64,000 nucleotides of DNA from Streptomyces tagetis. GTDB taxonomy: Bacteria > Actinomycetota > Actinomycetes > Streptomycetales > Streptomycetaceae. A program made the position numbers and the translations under genes. The stretch covers positions 848,598 through 912,597 of the forward strand of contig NZ_JAGPNL010000002.1 of the NCBI RefSeq assembly GCF_018069565.1, given 5' to 3'. Shown one piece after another: positions 44,049 through 52,776 of this stretch (the first letter of the stretch is position 1; every line of letters begins with the position of its first letter). A model generated the notes under the pieces. That model had not been told where the DNA came from. It did not search any database and saw only the letters and a list, made by a program, of their open reading frames with translations.

Positions 44049-44261
44049 CCGGCGCCCTGCCGGAGGTCGGGCCCCGGCCGGTGGCGGCCCGGCCCGGCCC
44101 GCACCCTCCGCCGCACGTTCACCGCGACTCCGGAAAACAGCACCCCTCCGGCCGCCCCGCGGCCATTGACGGCCGCCCCGCGCACGCCTACCGTGCCCTC
44201 ACCCCGCGCGGCGGACACGAGCCGACCGGTGACGGGGCCCGGGGGAAATGGGGGGCAGGCG

Positions 44262-45251
44262 ATGAAGGCAGTGCTCCAGGAACGGTTCGGACCGCCCGGC
44301 ACCCTGCGGCTGCGCGAGATCGACCCACCCCGGCCCGCGACCGGCCAGGTACTGGTCCGCGTACACGCCGCCGCCCTCAACCCCTACGACTGGCACATGA
44401 TGCGCGGCGACCCCTACGCGGCACGGCTGCTGGGCGGCACGGGACTGACCCGCCCCAAGTCCCGGGTCGCCGGCATCGACGCGGCCGGAGTGGTGGAGAG
44501 CGCCGGCCCCGGCGTCGAAGGACTCCCGCCCGGCACCCCGGTACTGGGCTTCTGCCCGGGAGCGTTCGCCGAATACGCCTGCGCCACCGCGGAGTTGGTG
44601 ACACCCAAACCCGAGCGCCTGACCTTCCGGCAGGCCGCGGCCGTGCCGATGGCAGGGGTGACCGCACTGCGCGGCATCCGGACGGTGGGCCGGGTCCGGG
44701 CCGGGCAGCGGGTCCTGGTCAACGGAGCGGGCGGCGGAGTGGGCACCTTCGCCGTACAGATCGCGGCCGCACTGGACGCCGAGGTCACCGGAGTGTGCAG
44801 CGCCGGCAACACCGAACTGGTGCGCTCACTGGGCGCCGCCCACGTCATCGACTACACCCGCGAGGACTTCACCACCGCCCGCGCCCGCTACGACGTGATC
44901 CTGGACAACGTGGGCACCCACCCACCGGGCCGGCTGCGCCGGGCGCTCACCCCGGCCGGGGTCCTGGTGGCCAACGGCGGCGGCTCACCCGGCCGGGTGT
45001 TCGGGGCGATCGGCTCCATGCTGCGAGTGGCCGCGCTCGACACGGTCACCCGGCACAGGCTGCGCCCGATCGTCCCCGCGACCCCGGCCGGCCCGGCCCA
45101 CGAGGACCTGCTCGCCGTGACCGCGCTCATCGAGACCGGCCGGGTCACCCCCGTCGTCGGCCGGACCCACCCGCTGGCCGACACCGCCGAGGCCATGCGC
45201 CACGTGGAGGCGGGCCACTCCCGCGGCAAGACCGTGATCACCGTCCGCTGA
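44262..45251 (+). CDS. Quinone oxidoreductase-like MDR enzyme (2)
   Basis: A 329-residue MDR enzyme beginning MKAVLQERFGPPGTLRLREI, with VHAAALNPYDWHMMRGDPY and the cofactor loop VNGAGGGVGTFAVQIA. VIDYTREDF and the late HPLADTAEAMRHVEAGHSRG are standard in NAD(P)-dependent quinone reductases of this class. It is related to but clearly distinct from the enzyme encoded at 43104-44048, so the pair is not a recent duplication. The ATG follows GGGGGGCAGGC. No substrate can be assigned. Confidence 0.9.
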   Translation: MKAVLQERFGPPGTLRLREIDPPRPATGQVLVRVHAAALNPYDWHMMRGDPYAARLLGGTGLTRPKSRVAGIDAAGVVESAGPGVEGLPPGTPVLGFCPGAFAEYACATAELVTPKPERLTFRQAAAVPMAGVTALRGIRTVGRVRAGQRVLVNGAGGGVGTFAVQIAAALDAEVTGVCSAGNTELVRSLGAAHVIDYTREDFTTARARYDVILDNVGTHPPGRLRRALTPAGVLVANGGGSPGRVFGAIGSMLRVAALDTVTRHRLRPIVPATPAGPAHEDLLAVTALIETGRVTPVVGRTHPLADTAEAMRHVEAGHSRGKTVITVR

Positions 45252-45443
45252 CGGGAAAGTCACCTGTTCGTGTCGACCACCGGCACTTCTCGAAATCCGG
45301 GGAAGCCCCTGAAATCAAGAGGGGAAACCTTTGTGCGTCGAATGGGCTACCCGAAATGAGTATTGCCAGCCGTCCGGCGGAATTCCTACTCTGCCCACGG
45401 TTGACTTTATGCGGTCGACCACGGAAAACGAACGGAGAAAAGC

Positions 45444-45824
45444 ATGGTCCGATTCAGGAGCTTCTCCTCGCGCCTGTGGGCCGCCGCGGCCGTCCTGGCG
45501 TGCACCGCGGCCACCGCCTCCATGACCGCGAACCCGGCGGCGGCCGACTCCGACCAGTGCCCGTCCGGGTCCTTCTGCGTATGGGAGCAGTCCAGCTACC
45601 GGGGCGACTTCCGGCACTACACCTCGTCGAACCCCAACGTCGGCGACTACATGAACGACCGCATGACCTCGTACTGGAACCGCACCGGCAAAACGGTCAG
45701 CGTCTACGAGCACTCCAACTACGTCGGCTGCATGTTCACGATCGCTCCGGGCCAGTCCGAAGCGGCCGTGGCCTCGCACTTCAACGACAAGATGACCTCC
45801 CTCCGCATCGGCAGCGGCTGCTGA
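45444..45824 (+). CDS. Secreted peptidase inhibitor family I36 protein
   Basis: A 126-residue secreted protein with a Sec signal (LWAAAAVLACTAATASMTA, cleavage near AAA-DS). The mature part has the beta/gamma-crystallin-like repeats of the I36 (SMI) family: CPSGSFCVWEQSSYRGDFRHY and VSVYEHSNYVGCMFTI, with four cysteines suited to two disulfides. Family members inhibit metalloproteases, although many homologues are untested. A GGAG ribosome-binding site precedes the ATG, and a strong hairpin follows at 45850-45888, so it is probably monocistronic. Confidence 0.9.
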   Translation: MVRFRSFSSRLWAAAAVLACTAATASMTANPAAADSDQCPSGSFCVWEQSSYRGDFRHYTSSNPNVGDYMNDRMTSYWNRTGKTVSVYEHSNYVGCMFTIAPGQSEAAVASHFNDKMTSLRIGSGC

Positions 45825-45849
45825 CCCACCCGAAGACGACCCGCCCGGC

Positions 45850-45888
45850 CCTTCGGGCCCCAGCCCGCTCCGGGCCGGGGCCCGAAGG
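45850..45888 (+). terminator. Hairpin terminator after the I36 gene
   Basis: CCTTCGGGCCCC (45850-45861) pairs perfectly with GGGGCCCGAAGG (45877-45888) across a 15-base interior. It begins 26 bases after the stop codon. Confidence 0.75.
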
Positions 45889-46073
45889 CCGCCCCGGACC
45901 ACGACAGCCCTCCTCGGCCACGGCGCCGCCGGCACGGTCAGCCGATGAGCGCCCCGGCCGCCGCCCGCCCGCTCCGGACGAAGAGCGACAGGACGGCTCC
46001 TCCTTCGACGCGAAGAGCGCGTAGAGTCGGCACCAGCCGAGCACGACCGTTCTCCTTGAGGGGGAAGGCGCCT

Positions 46074-46535
46074 GTGAGCGAGGTCCGACCGCCGTTTCCG
46101 CCGTTCACCGAAGAGACCGCGCTCCGGAAGGTGCAGGCGGCCGAGGACGCGTGGAACACCCGCGACCCCCACCGCGTGGCATCCGCCTACACGCCCGATT
46201 CGGTCTGGCGCAACCGGGACCTGTTCGTGACGGGCCGTGAGGAGATCGTCCGCTTCCTGACCGCCAAGTGGGAGCGGGAACTCGACTACGCCCTGCGCAA
46301 GAGCCTGTGGGCCTTCCACGGCAACCGCATCGCGGTCCGCTTCCAGTACGAGTGGCACGACACGGCCGGCCAGTGGTGGCGCAGCTACGGCAACGAACTC
46401 TGGCAGTTCGACGCGCACGGGCTGATGGAACGCCGCGAGGCCGGCATCAACGACGTCCGCATCACCGAGGCCGACCGCAGAATCCTCGGCCCCCGCCCCG
46501 AAGCGGAACACGGCACCGACATCCCCCTCCGGTGA
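46074..46535 (+). CDS. DUF1348/NTF2-like family protein
   Basis: A 153-residue NTF2-fold protein matching the DUF1348 family: [20 protein letters not shown], the hallmark [27 protein letters not shown] and [18 protein letters not shown]. The biochemical role of the family is unknown. The GTG at 46074 follows GAGGGGGAAGG and was preferred to earlier weak starts. It converges on the PNPOx-like gene with a 47-base gap. Confidence 0.9.
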   Translation: MSEVRPPFPPFTEETALRKVQAAEDAWNTRDPHRVASAYTPDSVWRNRDLFVTGREEIVRFLTAKWERELDYALRKSLWAFHGNRIAVRFQYEWHDTAGQWWRSYGNELWQFDAHGLMERREAGINDVRITEADRRILGPRPEAEHGTDIPLR

Positions 46536-46582
46536 CCTGAGACAGCCCCGCCTTCACCGGAACCGGCCGGCCCGCAGCCGAA

Positions 46583-47269
46583 TCACGGCCACAGCAGGTG
46601 GCGTTGCCACCGGCTCGCGGCGTCGGGGCGTTCGTAGCGCAGCCGCTCGTGCAGGCGTCCCCTGTCCGCCTGCCAGAACTCGACGTGGACCGGGGCGAGG
46701 GTGTAGAGCGTCCACGCCGGGCTGACCAGAGCGCGATCCGACTCGACACGGGCCAGCGCATCCCGCAACGCCCGCCGGCGTTCCTCCGTATCCGCCAAGT
46801 GGTCGCTCTGACGGCCCAGCAGCGCCTGGGCCCGAGCGGAGAGGGACCGGGCGAGCAGGTCCGCGGCGCTCTGCTCCGAAGAGGCGGCCTGGACGGTGCC
46901 GCGCACACGCACCTGACGCCCCTGAAGGGGCCAGTAGAAGGTGAGGGCCGCGCGAGGCCGCCCGGCCAGTTGGCGGCCCTTGGGGCTGCCGGCGTGTGCG
47001 GCGAACTGCCAGCCGGCGTCGTCGACGTTCTTGAGCAGGAGAACCCGCGCGTCGGGACCGCCGTCCTCGCCCACCGTCGACAACGTCATCGCGTGCGCGT
47101 CCGGCACCCCTGCCGCAACCGCCTCCCGCAGCCAGCACAGGAACAAGCCGACCGGGTCCTCCGGGGCCTGACCGGGGTCGAAGTCCGCCAGCGGCCCCGC
47201 GAACACCTCCAGCCCCCGCAGCCACAGCCGCACGTCCTCGCCCCGGCCCGCACCACTCTCGCTCTCCAT
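46583..47269 (-). CDS. Pyridoxamine 5'-phosphate oxidase-family protein
   Basis: A 228-residue split-barrel flavoprotein resembling PdxH. It has AMTLSTVGEDGGPDARVLLLKNVDDAGW near the N-terminus, LTFYWPLQGRQVRVRGTVQ in the FMN-binding strands, and a C-terminal PNPOx-type dimerisation segment (VEFWQADRGRLHERLRYER). True PdxH oxidises pyridoxamine or pyridoxine phosphate; the PhzG relatives use the same fold. It lies 35 kb from the phenazine-like genes, so a link to them is doubtful. It is divergent from the M24 peptidase gene. Confidence 0.88.
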   Translation of the reverse strand: MESESGAGRGEDVRLWLRGLEVFAGPLADFDPGQAPEDPVGLFLCWLREAVAAGVPDAHAMTLSTVGEDGGPDARVLLLKNVDDAGWQFAAHAGSPKGRQLAGRPRAALTFYWPLQGRQVRVRGTVQAASSEQSAADLLARSLSARAQALLGRQSDHLADTEERRRALRDALARVESDRALVSPAWTLYTLAPVHVEFWQADRGRLHERLRYERPDAASRWQRHLLWP

Positions 47270-47370
47270 CACACCCCTCGATCGAAGTTTTCCCGCACCG
47301 GGGACACGGCAGCCCGCCCGGTGGAATCCTCGCGGGGGAGACAGGCCCCCGCACCGCCCCTCCAGCCGAA

Positions 47371-47396
47371 ACCAGCAACCAGCAACCAGCAACCAG
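47371..47396. repeat. 7-bp tandem repeat in a divergent promoter
   Basis: The unit ACCAGCA repeats 3.7 times immediately before the start of the M24-family gene at 47408 and would alter the spacing of upstream control elements if copy number varied. Confidence 0.7.
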
Positions 47397-47407
47397 TGAG
47401 GACCCCC

Positions 47408-48094
47408 ATGCCCGATGAGTCCGCCCGCGCCGCACGACTGCTGGAAGCACGGGCCCAGGCCGTCGAACTGTTCACCGAGGTGAGCGCCCGAGAACTGATC
47501 ACGCCCGGCAAGCGGGAGCGCATCGTCAGCGACGAGATCCGGGACCTGGCCCACGAATTGTTCGGCACCACGCGGTACTGGCACAAGAGGATCGTGCGGT
47601 GCGGACCCAACACCCTCAAACCGTACGCGGACAATCCGCCCGACCGCGTGATCGGCGCCGACGACATCGCCTTCGTGGACTTCGGGCCGATCTTCGACCA
47701 GTGGGAAGCCGACTTCGGCCGCACCTACGTGCTCGGCGCCGACCCCGCCCGGCTGCGGCTGCGCGATGCCCTTCCCGCACTGTTCGCCGAGGGCAAGCGC
47801 TACTTCGACAGCCACCCGGAGCTGACGGCGGCGGACATGCACGCGGAGATGGAACGGCTGGCCCGGGACTCCGGATGGGAACTGGGCAGCTGGCACGCCG
47901 GGCACCTCGTGGGGGAGTTCCCGCACGAGCGGCTCGAGGACGCGCTCGTCCACTCGTACATCACGCCCGGCAACGACCTGCCCCTGCGCCGGCGGGACCG
48001 CTCGGGCCGGCTCTGCCACTGGATTCTGGAAATCCACCTGATCGACCGGGACGGCGGCTTCGGCGGGTTCCACGAGGATCTCCTCGACCTGTGA
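47408..48094 (+). CDS. M24-family metallopeptidase-like protein
   Basis: A 228-residue pita-bread-fold protein. The five metal ligands of the M24 family can be placed: Asp91 (FVDFGPIF), Asp102 (EADFGRTY), His166 (AGHLVGE), Glu208 (ILEIHL) and Glu223 (FHEDLL). It is shorter than prolidases, having only the catalytic domain. The activity is likely aminopeptidase- or dipeptidase-like, although homologues of this size also hydrolyse creatine-type or other amide substrates. The ribosome-binding site is weak (GTGAGG). Confidence 0.85.
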   Translation: MPDESARAARLLEARAQAVELFTEVSARELITPGKRERIVSDEIRDLAHELFGTTRYWHKRIVRCGPNTLKPYADNPPDRVIGADDIAFVDFGPIFDQWEADFGRTYVLGADPARLRLRDALPALFAEGKRYFDSHPELTAADMHAEMERLARDSGWELGSWHAGHLVGEFPHERLEDALVHSYITPGNDLPLRRRDRSGRLCHWILEIHLIDRDGGFGGFHEDLLDL

Positions 48095-48320
48095 GAGACG
48101 GCGCGCACCGCCCTCGCGGCGACGGACACCGGCCCCGGAGGGCAGGGCCGTCCACTGCCTGCCGGTCGGCCCGGACGGCGGATCGGCGGCACGAGACGGT
48201 ACGGTGCACGCGGAAAGATCCTTCCCGCCGGAAGCGCACAACCCTGGGCAAGCCCCATCACCCAGGGCCGGAAGGGACTTTCACTGCCCGGATCAAGGAC
48301 ACAAGAGGCGGGGGAACGAA

Positions 48321-49103
48321 GTGAGAACGCGGAAGAGAATCACGGCCGGGCTGGCGACAGCGGTCAGCCTCGGACTCGGCCTCGCGGCCTGCACGACGGA
48401 GACGACAGAGCCCCAGCCGGCCGACAAGAAGCCCGCCGCCGAGACCACCGAGGCCGCGCCGTCGAAGCAGGCATGGGAAGCGCCGCAGTCCTGCACCGGC
48501 CTGAACCTCCAGCCCGGCGCCACACTCGACGGCGCACCGCTCGGGAAGTGCGTTTCCGAAGCGCTGTCGAGCCATGGCTCGGGGAAGATGCACATCACCG
48601 CCGACACCTTTGGCGACGTCGAATTCACCTATGACCCCGAATACAACTTCCAGGGTGAGCTGACCGGCCCCGACGGCCCGATCAAGATGGCCTTCATCGA
48701 CGGAACCATGTGGATCGACCAGGGGAACGGCCCCGTCAAGGGCGACAAGGAATCGGACGATCCCGAAGAGCAGCTCGTCGCGGCGACCGGCGAACTCTAC
48801 CGAGTCTTCTCCGACGTCAAGTACACCGCCGAAATGGTGCAGTCGCAGCCGGTGTGGAAGGTGGACGAGGCGAAAGACAAGATCGAGCTGCCCAACGGTG
48901 AATCCGTGGAGCCGTACCGGATCACCAGCGACGGTGCCTTCACGTGGAACGGGTTCCCGGTGAAGGACTTCATCCTCTGGTTCGCGAAGGACTGGACCCC
49001 CGTCGGTGACCAGGCCACCGTGGAGGTCGCCGGCACACAGGCAACCCACACCCAGCACTTCTACGACCTGGGCGAACCGGTCGACATCACCCCCCTCGGA
49101 TAA
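48321..49103 (+). CDS. Lipoprotein of unknown function
   Basis: A 260-residue lipoprotein with a basic start (MRTRKRITAGLATAVSLGLG) and lipobox LAAC. A Pro/Glu/Thr linker precedes a globular beta-rich domain with FTYDPEYNFQGELTGPDGPI and MWIDQGNGPVKG. It resembles in layout LppX/LprG-like sheets (many alternating strands), but this is not a confident family call. The GTG start follows GGGGAAC. It is isolated from both neighbours by gaps of 226 and 112 bases. Confidence 0.75.
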   Translation: MRTRKRITAGLATAVSLGLGLAACTTETTEPQPADKKPAAETTEAAPSKQAWEAPQSCTGLNLQPGATLDGAPLGKCVSEALSSHGSGKMHITADTFGDVEFTYDPEYNFQGELTGPDGPIKMAFIDGTMWIDQGNGPVKGDKESDDPEEQLVAATGELYRVFSDVKYTAEMVQSQPVWKVDEAKDKIELPNGESVEPYRITSDGAFTWNGFPVKDFILWFAKDWTPVGDQATVEVAGTQATHTQHFYDLGEPVDITPLG

Positions 49104-49215
49104 CACCGGCGCACGCACCCGCCCCGCCTCCGGCAGCGAGGACGTCCCGCGGCCCCGGGACGGCACGCTCACCGTGGTGCGGGGCGGGGGCCCCGTACAG
49201 GCCCCGGGGCCGTCA

Positions 49216-49542
49216 TCATGAGCCGGCGTCAGAAGAGTCCCGTTGCCAGAGCATCTCCAGCCCCAGCACGATCGCGCACAGCACCGCCACGGACCCGGGC
49301 CCGGCCACGAGCGCCACATGGATCGGACTGCGCTCGTCCGGCAGGAAGAGGTCGACCCAGCCCAGGGTCAGGGCCAGGGCAGCGGCGATCCCGCCGACCC
49401 GGGACGCCCATTCGAAGAGGTGAGCGTGCCACGGCTGTGAAGCCGCCGATTCCCTCGAACGTACGTCGATGCTGAAGAAGATCAGCAGAACGGCGAGGAA
49501 AGAGATGAGGCTGACCATGTCGGCCGACGGCATCTGGCGCAC
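49216..49542 (-). CDS. Small membrane protein, 108 aa
   Basis: A 108-residue protein with three predicted transmembrane segments: MVSLISFLAVLLIFFSIDV, VGGIAAALALTLGWVDLFL and VALVAGPGSVAVLCAIVLGL. A short charged segment follows the first. No family is recognised. It converges on the lipoprotein gene and is divergent from the DUF4232 gene, with 273 bases between the two starts. Confidence 0.65.
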   Translation of the reverse strand: MRQMPSADMVSLISFLAVLLIFFSIDVRSRESAASQPWHAHLFEWASRVGGIAAALALTLGWVDLFLPDERSPIHVALVAGPGSVAVLCAIVLGLEMLWQRDSSDAGS

Positions 49543-49728
49543 ACCGCGACCCTAGTCGATCACCCCCGCGAAAGCCGCGGAAGCCGCAGGTGCCGCAGCC
49601 GCACGCCGGGGGCACTGCCGAGCGGCCGAGGCGCCGATGAGCGAAGCGGAGGGGCCTCTCTCATCTCCTGTGGCCGTGTCACTGGTGCGTGACAGCGTTG
49701 TCCGGGTGCGTCGACGCGGGCACCTCTG

Positions 49729-49742
49729 GGGGTCCGGACCCC
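49729..49742. promoter_or_regulatory. Perfect 14-bp palindrome upstream of DUF4232 gene
   Basis: GGGGTCCGGACCCC is self-complementary and lies 74-87 bases before the ATG at 49816. It may be an operator; no dedicated regulator is encoded next to it. Confidence 0.4.
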
Positions 49743-49815
49743 GTCATAGTGGTCGAGCGACCTACGGAAAGCCGCTCGGCTTCGGTCTCAACTACCGGTC
49801 ATCTAAGGGGATTTC

Positions 49816-50466
49816 ATGTCCAGCATCCGCCGCAAGGCCCTCCTCGTCTCCGCTGCCGTCCTCAGCGGCGCCCTGCTGATGACCGCCTGCGAGGACGGGG
49901 ACGCCGGCGCCGCGCAGGACCCCTCCTCGGCCGCCCCCTCCGGCCAGGGCGACGGCAAGGGCTCGGGTGCGAAGGACGAGGGCGCCAAGGACACCGACGG
50001 GACCGGGGGGACGGGTGAGGGGGCCGGTTCGGGTGCCGACACCGGTGACGGCGGGCGGGCGCCGGTCGAGCAGGTCTGCGGCGCCAACGACATCTCCTGG
50101 AGCACCCGCTCCGAGACCCAGGCCGGCGGCTACATCCTGGTCATGGCCAAGGCCAAGTCCGGGATCACCTGCTACCTGCCCGCCGGACTCCCGGTCGTGG
50201 CCTTCGGCTCCGACGGCACCGAGGCCGGCCCCGCCGAGCAGTCCGTCGGCGACCAGATCAAGCTGAGCGGCAACACCACCGCCTACGCCGGGGTGAACCC
50301 GAAGACCACCAACAACGACTACGGCAAGGAACTGGAGCACATCATCGTCGCCGTCGGCCAGGACGACCCGAACCCGGTCTCCCTCAAGGTCGGCACCATC
50401 ACCGTCGACAAGCCCATCGTCACCAACTGGCACACCGTCCCGGCCGACGCCGTCCCCTTCAACTGA
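49816..50466 (+). CDS. DUF4232 lipoprotein
   Basis: A 216-residue lipoprotein with signal MSSIRRKALLVSAAVLSGAL and lipobox MTAC. A long Gly/Asp/Ser/Lys-rich linker (about residues 25-80) leads to a DUF4232 domain (about 85-216), with CGANDISWSTRSETQAGGYI, GITCYLPAGLPVVAFGSDG and the final VTNWHTVPADAVPFN. The family is common on the surface of Streptomyces and has no known biochemical role. It is transcribed alone. Confidence 0.9.
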   Translation: MSSIRRKALLVSAAVLSGALLMTACEDGDAGAAQDPSSAAPSGQGDGKGSGAKDEGAKDTDGTGGTGEGAGSGADTGDGGRAPVEQVCGANDISWSTRSETQAGGYILVMAKAKSGITCYLPAGLPVVAFGSDGTEAGPAEQSVGDQIKLSGNTTAYAGVNPKTTNNDYGKELEHIIVAVGQDDPNPVSLKVGTITVDKPIVTNWHTVPADAVPFN

Positions 50467-50942
50467 ACGCGGGCGGACCGGCCTTCCCCGAGCACAGACC
50501 GGTCGCCTCCGCCGCCCCACTGCCGAAGGACACAGGCCCTCGCACGCTCGCCGACATCGTCCCGCGCGAGGCGCAAGGCCGGCCGTCCACGACGACCGAG
50601 GGCACCCCCCGCTGCGCCCACGTCCGCGCCTCTCACGAACACCTCGACCACCCGAGGGCCGCGCCTGCCACCATGTCACCCGGCACCGTCGGCAAGACGT
50701 CGTTTTCTGAGCTGGTCCTCTGCCGGGCAGGACTGGGCGCGGAAGCGGCCCGCCTGGTGCCGGGCGACGGCACGTCGGCGAGATCAGTCGTCCGGCGCTC
50801 GGGTACGCGGGCCCCGCTGCGAGAGCCTCGGGAGCCCTGCCCTGGGCACGAGCAGGGCTCCTGGCAGTGGTGTCCGCCGTCCGCCGTCCCGGCGGCGCCG
50901 GATCGTGATCCGCGCGCCGTGGGGGAGCCGCTGCCCGGAGCG
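50467..50942. other. Gene-free gap between convergent genes
   Basis: These 476 bases lie between the stops of the DUF4232 and first CPBP genes. I see no supportable gene; the only structure is the hairpin at 50831-50861. Confidence 0.5.
50831..50861. terminator. Hairpin terminator after the first CPBP gene
   Basis: GGAGCCCTGC (50831-50840) pairs perfectly with GCAGGGCTCC (50852-50861) across 11 bases. On the minus strand it follows the CPBP stop at 50943 by about 80 bases. Confidence 0.7.
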
Positions 50943-51863
50943 TCAGCCCTGCGGTGTCCGGCCGATGCCGAGACGGCCCCGGGTGGCGGCCAGGATGACC
51001 ACTGCCGCCGCCAGCGACGCGAGGAGGAAGGCGTGGCTGCCGTAGGCGGGAGCCACCTTGGGGAAGGTGTCCGTCCAGGCGATGGAGACGAAGTTGTTCA
51101 CACTGACGTGAGTGAGCATGACAAGCGGCATGCTGCCTCCGGTGCGGTTGAAGATCCAGGTCATCACGAAGCTGAACGCGACGACAGTGGCGAGGAATTC
51201 GAGCACGGGGGTGACATCACGCCTCGGTCCGCCGCCCCACTCGGTGAGGAACAGGGGAAGGTGCCAGGCGCCCCACAGGACGCCGACGACCAGAGTCGCT
51301 GCGACCGGCCCGAGGCGTTCCTGCATCCTCGGCATGGCAAACTCACGCCAGCCCGGCTCCTCCGCCAGGCCCGTCGTGATCATCTGCACCGCCAGGCCCG
51401 GCAGCACAGCGACAAGAACGGCCACGGGCGGCACCACGGGCCCGTGCCCGGTCAGGACCGTGGTCGCGGCGATGAGCGCGGCGGGGACGGCCAGCGCGAC
51501 CACGACATACCACCACCAGCCGATACGGAAGTTGGCCATGCGCCGTCGCCAGGCCCGCAGCCCCTCCCGGCCCTCGCACACGGCCGTCACGAGCAGGGCC
51601 GAGACGATCGGACCGAGGTAGGCGCCCGGCAGCACGCCCAGGAGCTGGCTGCCGATCTGTCCGCCGGGAAAAGTGAAGGCCCACACCCCGAGGCCGTTGC
51701 CGGACAGGATGTAGGGCGTCCAGGCGGCCCAGCTCAGGGCGAAGGCCATGATGAAGAACGAGGCCAGCGGACGGCGGCGCAGCACGGCTCGCGCGCCTGC
51801 GCGGGGAGGCCGGGCCGGGTCCGGCGGAGGCTGGACGCCGGTGCCGTACGTGTGGAGGGTCAT
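50943..51863 (-). CDS. CPBP-family intramembrane metalloprotease (1)
   Basis: A 306-residue polytopic protein with the Abi/CAAX-protease motifs: EEPGWRE (glutamate pair), LWGAWHLPLF (His) and MLTHVSVNN (His). About eight transmembrane helices are expected. CPBP proteins cleave or bind prenylated or membrane peptides, and some give bacteriocin self-immunity. The ATG at 51863 begins MTLHTYGTG. A palindrome shared with the kinase gene promoter lies 91-106 bases upstream (51954-51969), which links it to the adjacent two-component system. Confidence 0.88.
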   Translation of the reverse strand: MTLHTYGTGVQPPPDPARPPRAGARAVLRRRPLASFFIMAFALSWAAWTPYILSGNGLGVWAFTFPGGQIGSQLLGVLPGAYLGPIVSALLVTAVCEGREGLRAWRRRMANFRIGWWWYVVVALAVPAALIAATTVLTGHGPVVPPVAVLVAVLPGLAVQMITTGLAEEPGWREFAMPRMQERLGPVAATLVVGVLWGAWHLPLFLTEWGGGPRRDVTPVLEFLATVVAFSFVMTWIFNRTGGSMPLVMLTHVSVNNFVSIAWTDTFPKVAPAYGSHAFLLASLAAAVVILAATRGRLGIGRTPQG

Positions 51864-51953
51864 CAGGTTCCCGCCCTTCTCAAAGCCTGCGGTCGGCCTC
51901 CAGAAAACCAGCTCGGCCTGCGCATTTCGCTCCCGCCTACCACCCGGTCCACG

Positions 51954-51969
51954 GTGCAGCAGGCTGTAC
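51954..51969. promoter_or_regulatory. Shared palindrome, copy 1 (before CPBP 1)
   Basis: GTGCAGCAGGCTGTAC is a 16-bp palindrome with one mismatch, followed by CGCGA. A perfect version with the same flank occurs at 54099-54114 before the kinase gene. It is the likely site for the LuxR-type response regulator encoded at 52120-52776. Confidence 0.6.
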
Positions 51970-52119
51970 CGCGATGGCTTCGAAGAGGTGCCGGCAAGGA
52001 AGAAGAAGACCGCCCCGAGCCGTCCCTCCACACCCGCAGAGACACAGACCGCGAACCGGACAGCACGCCCGACGGCCTGGCTCGGCGCCCCCCGGCCACC
52101 GGCGGCCCCACGCGCCGAG

Positions 52120-52776
52120 TCAGGAACGCCGGGTCTGCGCCAGATAGTGCAGGACGGCGGCGACTCTGCGGTCCACCTTGTCCGCGGGCGACAGGTCGAG
52201 CTTCGCGAAGATACTGCGGATGTGCTTGTGCACGGCACCGTCGGTGACGAAGAGGCGGTCGGCCACGGCACGGTTGCCTAGCCCTTCCGCCATGAGCGCG
52301 AGAACATCCCGCTCCCTCGGCGTGAGCCTCTCCAGCCGCTTGGCCCGGGAGGTGCGGGCGAAGAGCTGAACAACGACCTCCGGGTCGATGGCCGTGCCGC
52401 CGGCCGCCACCCGGTGCAGGGCGTCCAGGAACTCCGCGACCCGCCCCACACGCTCCTTCAGCAGATACCCCAGGCCGGTGGCGCCGGAGGCGAGAAGCTC
52501 TCCCACGAACGACTGCTCGACATAGGCGGACAGCATCAGCACCCGCAAGCCGGGGTGACGGCGCCGGGCCTCCACCGCCGCCCGGACACCGTCGTCGGTA
52601 TGGGTGGGCGGCATCCGCACGTCCAGGACAGCGACATCCGGGAGGTGCGTCTCGATGGCGGAAAGAGCCTCTTCGGCCGTGCCGGCCGTGGCCACGACGT
52701 CCAGGCCCTCCGCGCCCAGCAGGAGCGCCAGCCCCTCACGCAACAGCGGGTCGTCCTCGGCGATCACGATCCGCAC
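52120..52776 (-). CDS. NarL/LuxR-type response regulator (1)
   Basis: A 218-residue response regulator. The receiver domain has the acidic pair in IVIAEDDPLL, the phospho-acceptor Asp in VAVLDVRMP and the Lys in YLLKERV. The C-terminal LuxR HTH contains LTPRERDVLALMAEGLGNRAV and VHKHIRSIFAKLDL. The GTG start overlaps the end of the kinase gene by 13 bases, as usual for cognate pairs. The receiver resembles those paired with LiaS/DesK-type kinases. Confidence 0.92.
   Translation of the reverse strand: MRIVIAEDDPLLREGLALLLGAEGLDVVATAGTAEEALSAIETHLPDVAVLDVRMPPTHTDDGVRAAVEARRRHPGLRVLMLSAYVEQSFVGELLASGATGLGYLLKERVGRVAEFLDALHRVAAGGTAIDPEVVVQLFARTSRAKRLERLTPRERDVLALMAEGLGNRAVADRLFVTDGAVHKHIRSIFAKLDLSPADKVDRRVAAVLHYLAQTRRS

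Noticed and set aside
46583..48241. 552-residue minus-strand frame covering the PNPOx-like gene and beyond
   Set aside because: Only the last 228 residues match a family; the rest is antisense to the M24 gene, which has all its metal ligands.
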